A stretch of 64,000 nt of DNA from JBEEFP01 sp041166085 (GTDB lineage: Bacteria > Actinomycetota > Acidimicrobiia > Acidimicrobiales > JAFATL01), in assembly GCA_041166085.1 (NCBI GenBank), contig JBEEFP010000055.1, forward strand, positions 62,001 through 126,000. The letters are read 5' to 3'. The notes beneath the pieces are model-generated. The model did not search any database. It had not been told where the DNA came from and was given only the letters and a program-made list of their open reading frames with translations. A program made the translations under genes and the position numbers. Positions 49,701 through 57,565 of this stretch are shown piece after piece. Each line of letters starts with the position of its first letter. Positions within the stretch are counted from its first letter, which is position 1.

Positions 49701-49781
49701 ATGAGCGTTGCAACCATCGCGTTCGCCGTCTTCGCCGTCTGGCTCGTCGCCGCGTTCTTCAACCGGCCGCAGGGGCGATGA
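49701..49781 (+). CDS. 26-residue single-pass membrane peptide
   Basis: A 26-codon frame whose product begins MSVATIAFAVFAVWLVAAFF and ends NRPQGR: a short N-terminus, one uninterrupted hydrophobic helix and a basic tail. Its stop overlaps the start of the flippase-like gene as ATGA (49778-49781), so the two are translationally coupled. The combination of a clean membrane helix, positive-inside tail and coupling makes chance unlikely. Possible role as a small subunit or regulator of the downstream transporter-like protein. Confidence 0.6.
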   Translation: MSVATIAFAVFAVWLVAAFFNRPQGR

Positions 49782-50794
49782 CCGTGCCCACGGGTGTGCT
49801 GTCCGCGCCAGCCCCGCCTCGCGACGTGGTCGCCACACTCGCCCTCCCTCGCTGGCCCGTGTCCCGCCGGTTGGTCCGACGCCTGCTGCTCCTCATGGGT
49901 GGGCTGTTCGCCGTCAACCTCCTCCTGCCCCAGATCGAGCAGACCGGCGCCACCGGCCGAGCCCTCATGAGCGCCGACTGGGCATGGATCGCCGCCGTCG
50001 TCCTCGCCTCGGCCCTCACCTACCTGGCCGCTGCCGTCGCGCTCATCGGCGCGGCGGGGCGACGACTGCCGCTGCGACGCACGTGGGCGGCCCAGGTCGC
50101 GGCCGCGTTCACCAACCGCCTCGCACCCGCCGGCATCGGTGGGATGGCCACCAACGTCCGCTATCTCGAGCACGCGGGCGACCGCCGGAGCGAGGCGGTC
50201 GCCGCGGTCGGGCTGAACTCGGTCGCCGGCTTCCTCGTGCATCTGATCGGCGTCATCGCCGTGGTGCCCCTCCTCGGCGCGACGCACGCCCAGTTGCGAC
50301 TCTCGGGTCCCGACCTCCCCGACAACTGGTTCGTCCTCGTCGGCGTGGTCGGTGCGATGGCCGGCCTCGGCCTGGTCCACTGGGGAGGCGTGCTGCGACG
50401 CCGGGCCCTGCCGCCGATCCGCGATGGCCTCGAGGCCCTGGCCACGACCATGCGAAACCCGCGGGCCGGGCTCGCGCTCATCGGTGGCTCGATCGGAGTG
50501 ACGGCGGGCTATGCCCTCGCGCTCGTCGCCGCCGCCCACGCTGTCGGCGCCGGGCTCCCGGTCGCGACGATCACCGCGGTCTATCTGGGCGCCGCGGCCG
50601 TCGCCGCCGCCGCGCCGACGCCGGGTGGGCTGGGAGCCCTCGAGGCCGCCCTCGTCGCCGGCCTCACTGCAACCGGAGCCGCCAGCGGACCGGCCATCGC
50701 CGCCGTGCTCGTGTACCGCCTCGTCACGTTCTGGCTCCCGATCCTGCCCGGCTTCGTCGCCTTCCGGACACTGCGACGCGACGGCGCCCTGTGA
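49778..50794 (+). CDS. Flippase-like / lysylphosphatidylglycerol synthase TM-domain protein (UPF0104)
   Basis: 338 residues, mostly membrane: about eight hydrophobic segments starting at residue ~35. Family features are FTNRLAPAGIGGMATNVRYLE (split here as the conserved NRLxPGGxGGxxxxxR motif around residue 112) and AAPTPGGLGALEAALVAGL near the C-terminus. The family includes the transmembrane part of MprF and archaeal/bacterial lipid or glycolipid flippases; there is no catalytic synthetase domain here. Start ATG 49778 overlaps the 26-residue peptide gene. Convergent with the dimethylformamidase-like gene. Confidence 0.85.
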   Translation: MTVPTGVLSAPAPPRDVVATLALPRWPVSRRLVRRLLLLMGGLFAVNLLLPQIEQTGATGRALMSADWAWIAAVVLASALTYLAAAVALIGAAGRRLPLRRTWAAQVAAAFTNRLAPAGIGGMATNVRYLEHAGDRRSEAVAAVGLNSVAGFLVHLIGVIAVVPLLGATHAQLRLSGPDLPDNWFVLVGVVGAMAGLGLVHWGGVLRRRALPPIRDGLEALATTMRNPRAGLALIGGSIGVTAGYALALVAAAHAVGAGLPVATITAVYLGAAAVAAAAPTPGGLGALEAALVAGLTATGAASGPAIAAVLVYRLVTFWLPILPGFVAFRTLRRDGAL

Positions 50795-50803
50795 ACCGAG
50801 CTC

Positions 50804-52306
50804 TCACTGTGCGCCGCGACTCAGCCGGTGCAGGATGTTGCGGGTGATCTGTTCGACCTGGGCGTCGCGGCCGGCCAGGCCGTGGGCCCAGTCGGTCGAC
50901 CCCGACGTCACCACGGTCGCCCCGGCCGTGTTCGTGTAGGCGCCGAGGACGGCATGTCCGTGCCGGATGCGTTCCATGGCTGCGGGGTCACGCGTCCCGA
51001 ACACGCGTGACGCGATGTACTCCAGCTCGCTCGGCTCCCCGGGCTTCGGGGGGCGGGGCGCGGACTCGCGGGTGAAGTGTTGCGTCGGGCACGTGCCGAG
51101 GATCTCGAAGGTCGACGGCGTGCCGTCCTCACCGGTGGGATACGGCAGGCCATCTCGGTAGGTGAAGACGCAGCCGTCGCACTCGTAGCCGACGACGGTG
51201 GCGCCCGCGCCGAGCACGTCGCCGTAGCCGAGGCCGGTGCCGTCGAAGATCCAGTGGCCGGCGCGGTGCACCGTGTAACCGCCGAGCCCGTTCGTCACGT
51301 TCCTGCCGATGCGGTGGTAGCCGCCCCGGGTGAAGGTGACGCCGGTCATGTGATTCTCCGGACGGCCGACCACCACGTCGGACCAGAACGTCGTCGCTTC
51401 GGGCTCGCGGCTCGTGCCCATCACCGGGTCGTCCTTGAAGAAGCCCTTGTAGCCGACCATCACGTCGTGACCGTCGCCCTCGATCCGCACCTGCCAGAGC
51501 GACGTGTTGCCCGAGAAGAACGCGGCGTTGCCTCCCCGCGCGATGAACGCCTCGACGGTGTCGCGCATGCCCTTGGACCAGTACTCGTCGTGGCCGACCG
51601 ACAGGTACAACGACGCGCCGTCCAACACCTCGGAGTGCTCCTCGAGGTCGGCGTTGGTGACGACGCCGATCTCGAAGCCCTCGCGCTCGGCCCATTCGAT
51701 GAACGGCAGCTCCCAGTCCGGCCAGCCGGCGGAGCCGGCGTAACCGGACAGGTGGTTGAGTTGGATGTACCCGACGTGGGCGGCGTTCTGCGGATCGGGC
51801 GCGCCCGTGCCTGTCACCCGGCGACCCTTGCCCGGCGGCTTGTACAGGTAGCCCGGCGACATCGGCCGCTGCATCGAGACCTGGGTTCCGCCGGTGTACA
51901 GGTTGGGCCCGCCGAAGTCGTTGTACGCGTGCCAGGTGTTCGTCGCCAGTGCGAGGACGATGCGGGCGCCGACCGGGCGAACCACGAAGAACGCGTAGTC
52001 GCGCCGCAGCTTCTCGCCGACGGCGATCTCCAGGACGACCTCGTAGTAACCGGAGCGCCACGCCGGGTCGACATCAATGGTGAGGGCGACGGGCCAGCCG
52101 CAGCCGCTCGACGCCGCGTCCCTGGGCGTCTCGTGCTCGTCGGCCGCGACCGCGTCCTCGGAGAGGACGACGTCGCGCCGCCCGCCGATGCGGGCGACCT
52201 CGATCCGCACCGGCCGTCCACCCGACGACGACAGGTGCAGGCCAACCTGTTCGCCGGCCGCCACCGACTGCGGCCAGCAGTACCCCGTCACCACCTCGCG
52301 CGCCAT
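50804..52306 (-). CDS. N,N-dimethylformamidase large-subunit-like protein
   Basis: 500 residues. I recognise the family from NTWHAYNDFGGPNLYTG (about residues 122-138), YIQLNHLSGYAG, LPFIEWAEREGFEIGVVTNADLE given in part, and LSVGHDEYWSKGMRD, followed by FFSGNTSLWQVR. In characterised DMFase the large subunit uses Fe held by Tyr, Tyr and Glu; the NDFGG and GHDEYW regions hold candidates. No small subunit gene is adjacent, so the activity may be an unrelated amidase. ATG 52306 has TAGGGT 6 bases upstream (leaderless). An N-terminal beta-sandwich (residues ~1-110) precedes the core. Confidence 0.82.
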   Translation of the reverse strand: MAREVVTGYCWPQSVAAGEQVGLHLSSSGGRPVRIEVARIGGRRDVVLSEDAVAADEHETPRDAASSGCGWPVALTIDVDPAWRSGYYEVVLEIAVGEKLRRDYAFFVVRPVGARIVLALATNTWHAYNDFGGPNLYTGGTQVSMQRPMSPGYLYKPPGKGRRVTGTGAPDPQNAAHVGYIQLNHLSGYAGSAGWPDWELPFIEWAEREGFEIGVVTNADLEEHSEVLDGASLYLSVGHDEYWSKGMRDTVEAFIARGGNAAFFSGNTSLWQVRIEGDGHDVMVGYKGFFKDDPVMGTSREPEATTFWSDVVVGRPENHMTGVTFTRGGYHRIGRNVTNGLGGYTVHRAGHWIFDGTGLGYGDVLGAGATVVGYECDGCVFTYRDGLPYPTGEDGTPSTFEILGTCPTQHFTRESAPRPPKPGEPSELEYIASRVFGTRDPAAMERIRHGHAVLGAYTNTAGATVVTSGSTDWAHGLAGRDAQVEQITRNILHRLSRGAQ

Positions 52307-52312
52307 GGCCCG

Positions 52313-52318
52313 ACCCTA
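52313..52318 (-). promoter_or_regulatory. Leaderless-type -10 box of the dimethylformamidase-like gene
   Basis: TAGGGT on the minus strand ends 6 bases before the ATG at 52306. No ribosome-binding site is visible in between. Confidence 0.45.
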
Positions 52319-52350
52319 ACGGGACGAGATCGCGGTTGGAGAGCGACGGC

Positions 52351-52824
52351 TCAGGTGACGAGGCCGGACAGGTGCCACAACGAGTTGTCGAGGTGGTGCG
52401 GCTTGAACGGCGGGAACGCGAGGTACTCGCGTACCTCGGGCCCGACCGCTGACCAGTCGTACGTCAGCGTCACCGTCGTCCGTGACGGGCCGATCACCTC
52501 GAGGTCGTAGCGCCAGGTCCAGCCGCCGAAGCTCAGCTCGCCGGTCTCGGGCGATTCCGTCCCGGGCTTCCACGCGATGGCCCGCGGCTCGTCGAACACC
52601 TCGACCAGGTTGGCGATCGTGTAGTCCTTGTCCGGGTGGTTCGGGTGGTACATCGCCATCCGGAACACCTGGCCGGCGGCGGTGATGCGATCGGCGTCCA
52701 GTGAATCGCGCACCCAGCCGGTGCCGTCGATGTCGGCGTGGGCCGACGGGTCGGCCAGCACCGCGAACACCGCCTCCGGGGCGGCCTCGATCGTCGTGGA
52801 CGCGGCAACACGCTCGGGTTCCAT
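52351..52824 (-). CDS. SRPBCC-family protein (polyketide cyclase/START-like)
   Basis: 157 residues. Typical opening VAASTTIEAAPEAVFAVLAD, followed by a beta-rich body (FRMAMYHPNHPDKDYTIANL and FDEPRAIAWKP) and a C-terminal helix. The fold forms a hydrophobic cavity for lipids or polyketides; function unknown. ATG 52824 fits the family start; further starts upstream add only low-similarity sequence. Same strand as its neighbours on both sides. Confidence 0.8.
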   Translation of the reverse strand: MEPERVAASTTIEAAPEAVFAVLADPSAHADIDGTGWVRDSLDADRITAAGQVFRMAMYHPNHPDKDYTIANLVEVFDEPRAIAWKPGTESPETGELSFGGWTWRYDLEVIGPSRTTVTLTYDWSAVGPEVREYLAFPPFKPHHLDNSLWHLSGLVT

Positions 52825-52864
52825 ACCAATGAGACGGCTCGCCGGGCCCGAACTCATCGCCCCC

Positions 52865-53320
52865 TCAGTACTCGCCCTTGATGACGAAGTACGAGCCGCG
52901 GATCGTCCCGGCCAGCTTCGACTTCTGTCGCGCGAACTTGAATGCGCCGAGCTCGGCAGGCACGTCCATCCCGTCGGAGAGCTTGAAGCCGACGGCTCGC
53001 TTCTTCGGTTCGTCGAGCAGGACATTGATCGACAGCCCGCTCTCGTAGAACACGTAGGTCCACCGGATGTCCTCGACCTGGAAGGCCGTCGCCTCGAGCG
53101 GGGGCGATGCGATGGTGATGTCGCGCTCCTCCTTGAGGATGCGGTGCACCCAGTCGATGGTCTTCTTGGCCTTGGCGGCCGGTTCGACCGTGAAGACGTG
53201 GTCGTACTTGTTCTTGAAGTAGCGAGCCTCGTTCGCCCGCAGGCCAGCGAGTGCGGTCGCCACCGGCGACGACTCCAGACCGACGGTGGAGACGTTGACG
53301 AAGTCCACTGCGTAGCTCAT
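52865..53320 (-). CDS. Hypothetical protein
   Basis: 151 residues, not recognised. The sequence is alpha/beta with VDFVNVSTVGLESSPVATAL at the start, a basic middle (FTVEPAAKAKKTIDWVHRIL), and a beta-rich end (IRWTYVFYESGLSINVLLDE). It looks like a small globular cytoplasmic protein, possibly a SRPBCC-like fold. ATG 53320 has a GGGGAG site that is paired in an upstream hairpin (53324-53350). TetR at 53441 lies upstream on the same strand. Confidence 0.7.
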   Translation of the reverse strand: MSYAVDFVNVSTVGLESSPVATALAGLRANEARYFKNKYDHVFTVEPAAKAKKTIDWVHRILKEERDITIASPPLEATAFQVEDIRWTYVFYESGLSINVLLDEPKKRAVGFKLSDGMDVPAELGAFKFARQKSKLAGTIRGSYFVIKGEY

Positions 53321-53323
53321 GGC

Positions 53324-53350
53324 GCTCTCCCCGCTCCGTCGCCGGAGAGC
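53324..53350 (-). promoter_or_regulatory. Hairpin that can cover the ribosome-binding site
   Basis: GCTCTCC (53324-53330) and GGAGAGC (53344-53350) are perfect complements. In the minus-strand mRNA the 3' arm contains the GGGGAG site just before the ATG at 53320, so folding could block initiation. Confidence 0.35.
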
Positions 53351-53440
53351 CCGTCGACGGGACAGCCAAGTTACCCGCGGCCGACGTGGTGCTCGGCCGC
53401 GAGGAAACCCTCGCCAGCGCCGCCCACGCCGAATGCTGTC

Positions 53441-54040
53441 CTAGTCGCGCGGCGATTCCGCACGGGCTTCGACGAGTCCCATCACCATCTCGACCCACGT
53501 GGCGATGACCTCTTCGCGGTCGGCGTCGACGGGCGCCTGACCCAGGAGCAGCTCGGCCGACGCGAACGCCACCAGCGAACCGAGGGCGAGCGCGGCGCCG
53601 ACCTCGGTGCCACCGGAGCGACCCAGCAGCGATGCGAACTCGTTGAACGTCCCCCGCACCACCTGCTCGACCGCGCCGGCCAGCAGGTGGGGGCGCTGGC
53701 GGGACTCCGAGACCAGGACGCGCAGGAGCTCCTGTTCCTCCTCCAGCTCGAGGAAGACGTAGCGCGCCACCAACGTGAGCTCGGCCCGCAGGTCGCCGAG
53801 GGGCGGGATGGCGCCGCGGATCTGGCGCACCGCTTCGAGCCGGGCCAGGTGCCGGTCGATGCCGGCGATCAGCACCGCTTCCTTGGTGCGGAAGTGGTGG
53901 AACAGCCCGCCCGCGCCGGGCGTGAGGCCCGCGGACCGTTCGATCTCCGCCACCGACGTGGCGTCGTAGCCCCGCTCGCCGAACAGCCGCATGGCCTCGT
54001 CGAGCAGGCGCTCCTTCGTCGGACTTGACGCCGTCGGCAC
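53441..54040 (-). CDS. TetR-family regulator
   Basis: 199 residues from GTG 54040. HTH: ERLLDEAMRLFGERGYDATS, VAEIERSAGLTPGAGGLFHHFRTK in two parts, with the uncommon TPGAGGLFHHF recognition helix. The C-terminal domain is helical. A second GTG at 54055 would begin inside the operator palindrome. It faces the UbiB-like/P450 operon, its likely target. The frame continues far upstream, but only as antisense of that operon. Confidence 0.87.
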   Translation of the reverse strand: MPTASSPTKERLLDEAMRLFGERGYDATSVAEIERSAGLTPGAGGLFHHFRTKEAVLIAGIDRHLARLEAVRQIRGAIPPLGDLRAELTLVARYVFLELEEEQELLRVLVSESRQRPHLLAGAVEQVVRGTFNEFASLLGRSGGTEVGAALALGSLVAFASAELLLGQAPVDADREEVIATWVEMVMGLVEARAESPRD

Positions 54041-54042
54041 GG

Positions 54043-54060
54043 CCTCAGTAAACACTGAGG
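54043..54060. promoter_or_regulatory. TetR operator
   Basis: Perfect inverted repeat CCTCAGT-AAAC-ACTGAGG (54043-54060), between the TetR start at 54040 and the UbiB-like start at 54089. A further CTCAGT half-site follows at 54065-54070. Confidence 0.7.
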
Positions 54061-54088
54061 AACGCTCAGTAGCAAGTGAGGTGGTCCC

Positions 54089-55483
54089 GTGCCAACTGAG
54101 AAGCCAGCGCCGATCCCCCAAGGGAGGTTGCGGCGCACGGCACCGCTCGCCACCATGTCGGCCCGGGCCGCCGGGGAGGGCGTGGTCGACGTCCTGCGCC
54201 GCCGGCTCAAGGGCGAGCGGGGCGCCAGCGTCGAGTTCCACGTGCGCAACGCCGAGCGCTACGCCGACGTGCTGTCCCGCTCGAAGGGCGTGCTCATGAA
54301 GGTGGGCCAGATCCTGTCCTTCGTCGACATCAGCGCCGTCCTCGACGGCCAGCACGGCGAGGTCTACCGCGCCGCCCTCGCGTCGTTGCAGGCCGATGCC
54401 GAGCCCATGGACCCGGTGCTCGTGGCCGCCGTCGTCGAGAGCGAGCTCGGGCGCCCACCCGACGAGCTCTTCGCCGAGTTCTCCCCCGAGCCCATCGCCG
54501 CTGCGTCCATCGGGCAGGTGCACACGGCCCGCCTGCACGACGGCACCGAGGTCGCGGTCAAGGTGCAGTATCCCGGCGTCGCCGATGCGATGAGCGACGA
54601 CCTGGCCAACACACAGCTGCTCCTCACGTTCGTCAAGATCGCCAAGGGTGTCGTGCCGCAGTATCGCAATTTCGACGTGCGCGCCGTGGCCGACGAGATC
54701 GCGGAGCGCATGGGCGAAGAAATCGACTACGCCACCGAGCTGGCCAACCAGACGGAGTTCGCGGACCACTACCGCGGCCATCCGTTTGCCCATGTGCCCG
54801 AGGTCTTCCCCGACTTGTCCAGCGACCGCGTCCTCACGATGGAGATGGTCCACGGGCGACGCTGGACCGAGATCGACGCCGCCGATCAGGAGCTGCGTGA
54901 CCGGTGGGGCGAAGCGATCCACCGCTTCTTCTTCGGGTGCATCGCCCGGTTCGGCATGTTCAACGCCGACCCCCACCCCGGCAATTACCTGTTCCACGAC
55001 GACGGCACCGTCACGTTCCTCGACTTCGGCTGCGTCAAGCGAATGACTCCGGCGGTGCAGCGCGGCTTCTTCGACTTCCACGCGGCAGCGATGGACAACG
55101 ATGCCGAGCGGCTGTTGGAGGTCTGGATCGAGCAGGGCTTCACCCGGGCCGAGAGCCCCCCGCCGGCCGACAAGGTGCTTGCGTGGTGCCGGGGGAACTT
55201 CGCCGCGTTCCACCAGCCGCAGCCGTTCACGTTCACGCCCGAGTTCGTCTCCGGGCTCCTCGGTCACATGGCCAGCATGGACAAGGACGTGATGCGCCAC
55301 TCCACGGTGCCCCGCGACTTCGTGTTCACGAATCGCATCTTCTTCGGGCTGTACTCGATCCTCGGCGCCCTACGCGCCACCGCGGACTGGAATGCCATGA
55401 TCGAGGAGGACCTCACGGGAGAGCCGGTCACCGAGCTGGGCCGGCTCGAAGCCGACTTCTTCGCGACGAAGAGCGACGCGTGA
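54089..55483 (+). CDS. ABC1/UbiB-type atypical kinase
   Basis: 464 residues. Family motifs: KxGQ in VLMKVGQILS (about residues 69-78), the Ala-rich loop AAASIGQVHTA, catalytic Lys in VAVKVQYPG, NADPHPGNYLF and LDFG. The first ~45 residues have a basic, proline-rich start without membrane segment. ABC1 kinases bind ATP and act in quinone biosynthesis or lipid handling, but this gene is not with ubiquinone or menaquinone genes. GTG 54089 follows the operator. The stop overlaps the next start (GTGA), so the product is made together with the P450. Confidence 0.87.
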   Translation: MPTEKPAPIPQGRLRRTAPLATMSARAAGEGVVDVLRRRLKGERGASVEFHVRNAERYADVLSRSKGVLMKVGQILSFVDISAVLDGQHGEVYRAALASLQADAEPMDPVLVAAVVESELGRPPDELFAEFSPEPIAAASIGQVHTARLHDGTEVAVKVQYPGVADAMSDDLANTQLLLTFVKIAKGVVPQYRNFDVRAVADEIAERMGEEIDYATELANQTEFADHYRGHPFAHVPEVFPDLSSDRVLTMEMVHGRRWTEIDAADQELRDRWGEAIHRFFFGCIARFGMFNADPHPGNYLFHDDGTVTFLDFGCVKRMTPAVQRGFFDFHAAAMDNDAERLLEVWIEQGFTRAESPPPADKVLAWCRGNFAAFHQPQPFTFTPEFVSGLLGHMASMDKDVMRHSTVPRDFVFTNRIFFGLYSILGALRATADWNAMIEEDLTGEPVTELGRLEADFFATKSDA

Positions 55484-56640
55484 CGATCTTCGACGTGCGC
55501 CCCGAGGCAGGCCTCCAGCGCGCGCCAGAGGGCGAGGGCTGGGTGGCGGCGTCGCACGCGGCCGTCCAGAGCGTCCTGCGCGAACCGGGGTGCAGCAGCG
55601 ACCACCGCAATGCGACCGGTCTTGCCGGCTACCAGGCCGATCGCGGCATCCCCGAGATCGCCGGCGAGCTGCTGTCCAAGATCCTGCTGTTCATGGACGC
55701 GCCCGACCACACCCGCCTCCGGGGACTGATCAGCAAGGCCTTCACGCCCCGTTCGATCGAACAGCTGAGGCCCCGCATCAGCAAGCTGACCGAGGAGCTG
55801 CTGGCGCCGCTGCGGGACGCGGGCCGCTTCGACGTCATCGAGGACTTCGCCTTCCCGCTTCCTGTCACCGTGATCTGCGAGCTGCTCGGGGTTCCCGCCG
55901 AGGACCGCGAGCTGTTCCGGCAGCTGACGCGCGACATGGCGGTGATCCTCGACTGGGACGTCACGCCCCAGCAGTTCGGCGGCGCTGCCGGCGCGGCGTT
56001 GAACTTCGCCGCCTACCTCGTGCCCCTGTTCGAGCAGCGCAGACGCTCACCCGAGGCCGATCTCATCAGCGCGCTGGTCGCCGCCGAGGAAGCGGGCGAC
56101 CGCCTGGGCGCCGACGAACTGCTGACCACCGTCGTCCTCCTGCTCACCGCCGGCCACGAGACGACGATGAACCTCATCGGCAACGGCCTGCTGGCCCTGC
56201 TGCGCAACCCCGGCCAGCTCGAGGTCCTGCGCAGCCGCCCCGACCTCATGCCGTGGGCGGTGGAGGAGCTGCTGCGCTACGACTCGCCTGTGCGGCTCAC
56301 CGTGCGCACCGCGGTGAAGGACCACCAGCTGGAGGGCGAGACGGTGCAGGCGGGCGAGCAGCTCATCGTCCTGCTCGACGCGGCCAACCACGACCCGGCC
56401 GTGTTCTCAACGCCCGACACCCTCGACGTCACGCGTGACGCCCATCGCCACGTGGCCTTCGGCGCCGGCGCCCACTACTGCCTGGGCGCGGCCCTCGCCC
56501 GGGCCGAGGCCCAGATCGCGTTGGCCGCCTTGATCGCCCTGCCGGAGCTCGCGATGGCGATCGACGAGCCGACGTGGCGACCACTCGTCACCTTCCACGC
56601 CCTGGAGTCGCTGCCCGTCACGTGCCGACCAGCTTGCTGA
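55480..56640 (+). CDS. Cytochrome P450, second
   Basis: 386 residues, slightly short for the family. I-helix LLTAGHETTMNL, ExxR EELLRYDSP, heme loop FGAGAHYCLGAALA with Cys334. C-helix segment FMDAPDHTRLRGLISKAF. GTG 55480 overlaps the UbiB-like stop by 4 bases. Not closely similar to the P450 at 41027. No ferredoxin or reductase is nearby. Coupling with an ABC1 kinase suggests a lipid or isoprenoid substrate, as inference. Confidence 0.9.
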   Translation: MTIFDVRPEAGLQRAPEGEGWVAASHAAVQSVLREPGCSSDHRNATGLAGYQADRGIPEIAGELLSKILLFMDAPDHTRLRGLISKAFTPRSIEQLRPRISKLTEELLAPLRDAGRFDVIEDFAFPLPVTVICELLGVPAEDRELFRQLTRDMAVILDWDVTPQQFGGAAGAALNFAAYLVPLFEQRRRSPEADLISALVAAEEAGDRLGADELLTTVVLLLTAGHETTMNLIGNGLLALLRNPGQLEVLRSRPDLMPWAVEELLRYDSPVRLTVRTAVKDHQLEGETVQAGEQLIVLLDAANHDPAVFSTPDTLDVTRDAHRHVAFGAGAHYCLGAALARAEAQIALAALIALPELAMAIDEPTWRPLVTFHALESLPVTCRPAC

Positions 56641-56823
56641 CGCGCCGCACTCACGGCGATATCGCAGGAAGCGCCCAGACCCGACCCAGGAACCGGGGCC
56701 ACGCTGTTCTCACGTACCAGCGAGCGGAGCGCCATCATCCAAGACCACGATCCGACAATCCCCCTCGAGCACCTTCCCCGTCGCCCGATACGCCGTTGGC
56801 TGTCGAACAAGAGAGCTCGATGG

Positions 56824-57510
56824 GTGATCGCTGCGGCGACCGCGCTGATGTGTGCGGCGATCGGGCTCTCCCTCGGTCTCACGGGGTCCCCGTCGGCGGC
56901 GACCGGCAACGTCGCGCCCGCCAGCGGCTCTGCGGGCGGCTTCGGATCCGGCGGCGGGGCATCCAATGCTCGGTCCGGGCCGGCCGAAGGCGGAGCCGCG
57001 GGCACGGTCGGCGCGCTGTCCGCGTCCGGCTTCACAATGACGACCGCCGCGGGACAGCAGGTGAGCGTCAGCGAAGCGGCGTCGACGACATATCTGAACG
57101 GGACGAGCTCGAGCTCGGCGGATGCAGTTGCGCCAGGGGAAACGGTCCTCGTGCTGGGGATGACCAACGGAACGACCATCGCCGCCACGCAGGTCATCGT
57201 GCAGCCGGCGGGCGATTACGGATCCGTGGCTTCCTCGGCGGCTGGGGTGGTCCCCTTCCAGCAAGGTGCACCGTCCACGTCGAAGCACGTCGGTCAGATC
57301 CCCGTGGACTACACACAGGGGTCGGGGACGATCGTCAGCGGCGCCGCCGCCGATCAGGCGACGAAGGCCGCTCTGGCCGCCTACCCGGGCGGCGTCGTGG
57401 ATCGTGTCGTTCGGCTCAGCGGCGGCCAGTACGAGGTTCACGACATCGGCGTCAACTGGCCACACCACATCTTCGTCAGTCAGGACTTCAAGGTCGTCGG
57501 CGCGAATTAG
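56824..57510 (+). CDS. DUF5666-like membrane-anchored protein
   Basis: 228 residues if read from GTG 56824. The N-terminal hydrophobic segment MCAAIGLSLGLTG is a signal anchor. A Gly/Ser/Ala-rich linker leads to a beta-strand domain (GALSASGFTMTTAAGQQVSV and ETVLVLGMTNGTTIAATQVI) of the DUF5666 kind, and a C-terminal segment ends VHDIGVNWPHHIFVSQDFK. The same frame continues upstream for at least 40 codons and encodes a basic stretch, RRPIRRWLSNKRARW, that looks like a genuine cytoplasmic N-terminus; no ATG, GTG or TTG is available there, so the real start may be a rare codon such as CTG at 56704. Confidence 0.65.
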   Translation: MIAAATALMCAAIGLSLGLTGSPSAATGNVAPASGSAGGFGSGGGASNARSGPAEGGAAGTVGALSASGFTMTTAAGQQVSVSEAASTTYLNGTSSSSADAVAPGETVLVLGMTNGTTIAATQVIVQPAGDYGSVASSAAGVVPFQQGAPSTSKHVGQIPVDYTQGSGTIVSGAAADQATKAALAAYPGGVVDRVVRLSGGQYEVHDIGVNWPHHIFVSQDFKVVGAN

Positions 57511-57565
57511 CCGCCGGGGTCACGAGAAACAACGTGCAACGTCCCGACGGACGTCAGCGTCGAAC

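Noticed and set aside
54041..55300. An N-terminal extension of about 415 codons on the TetR gene at 53441
   Set aside because: It is antisense to the UbiB-like gene and crosses the operator. The TetR HTH starts normally at 54040.
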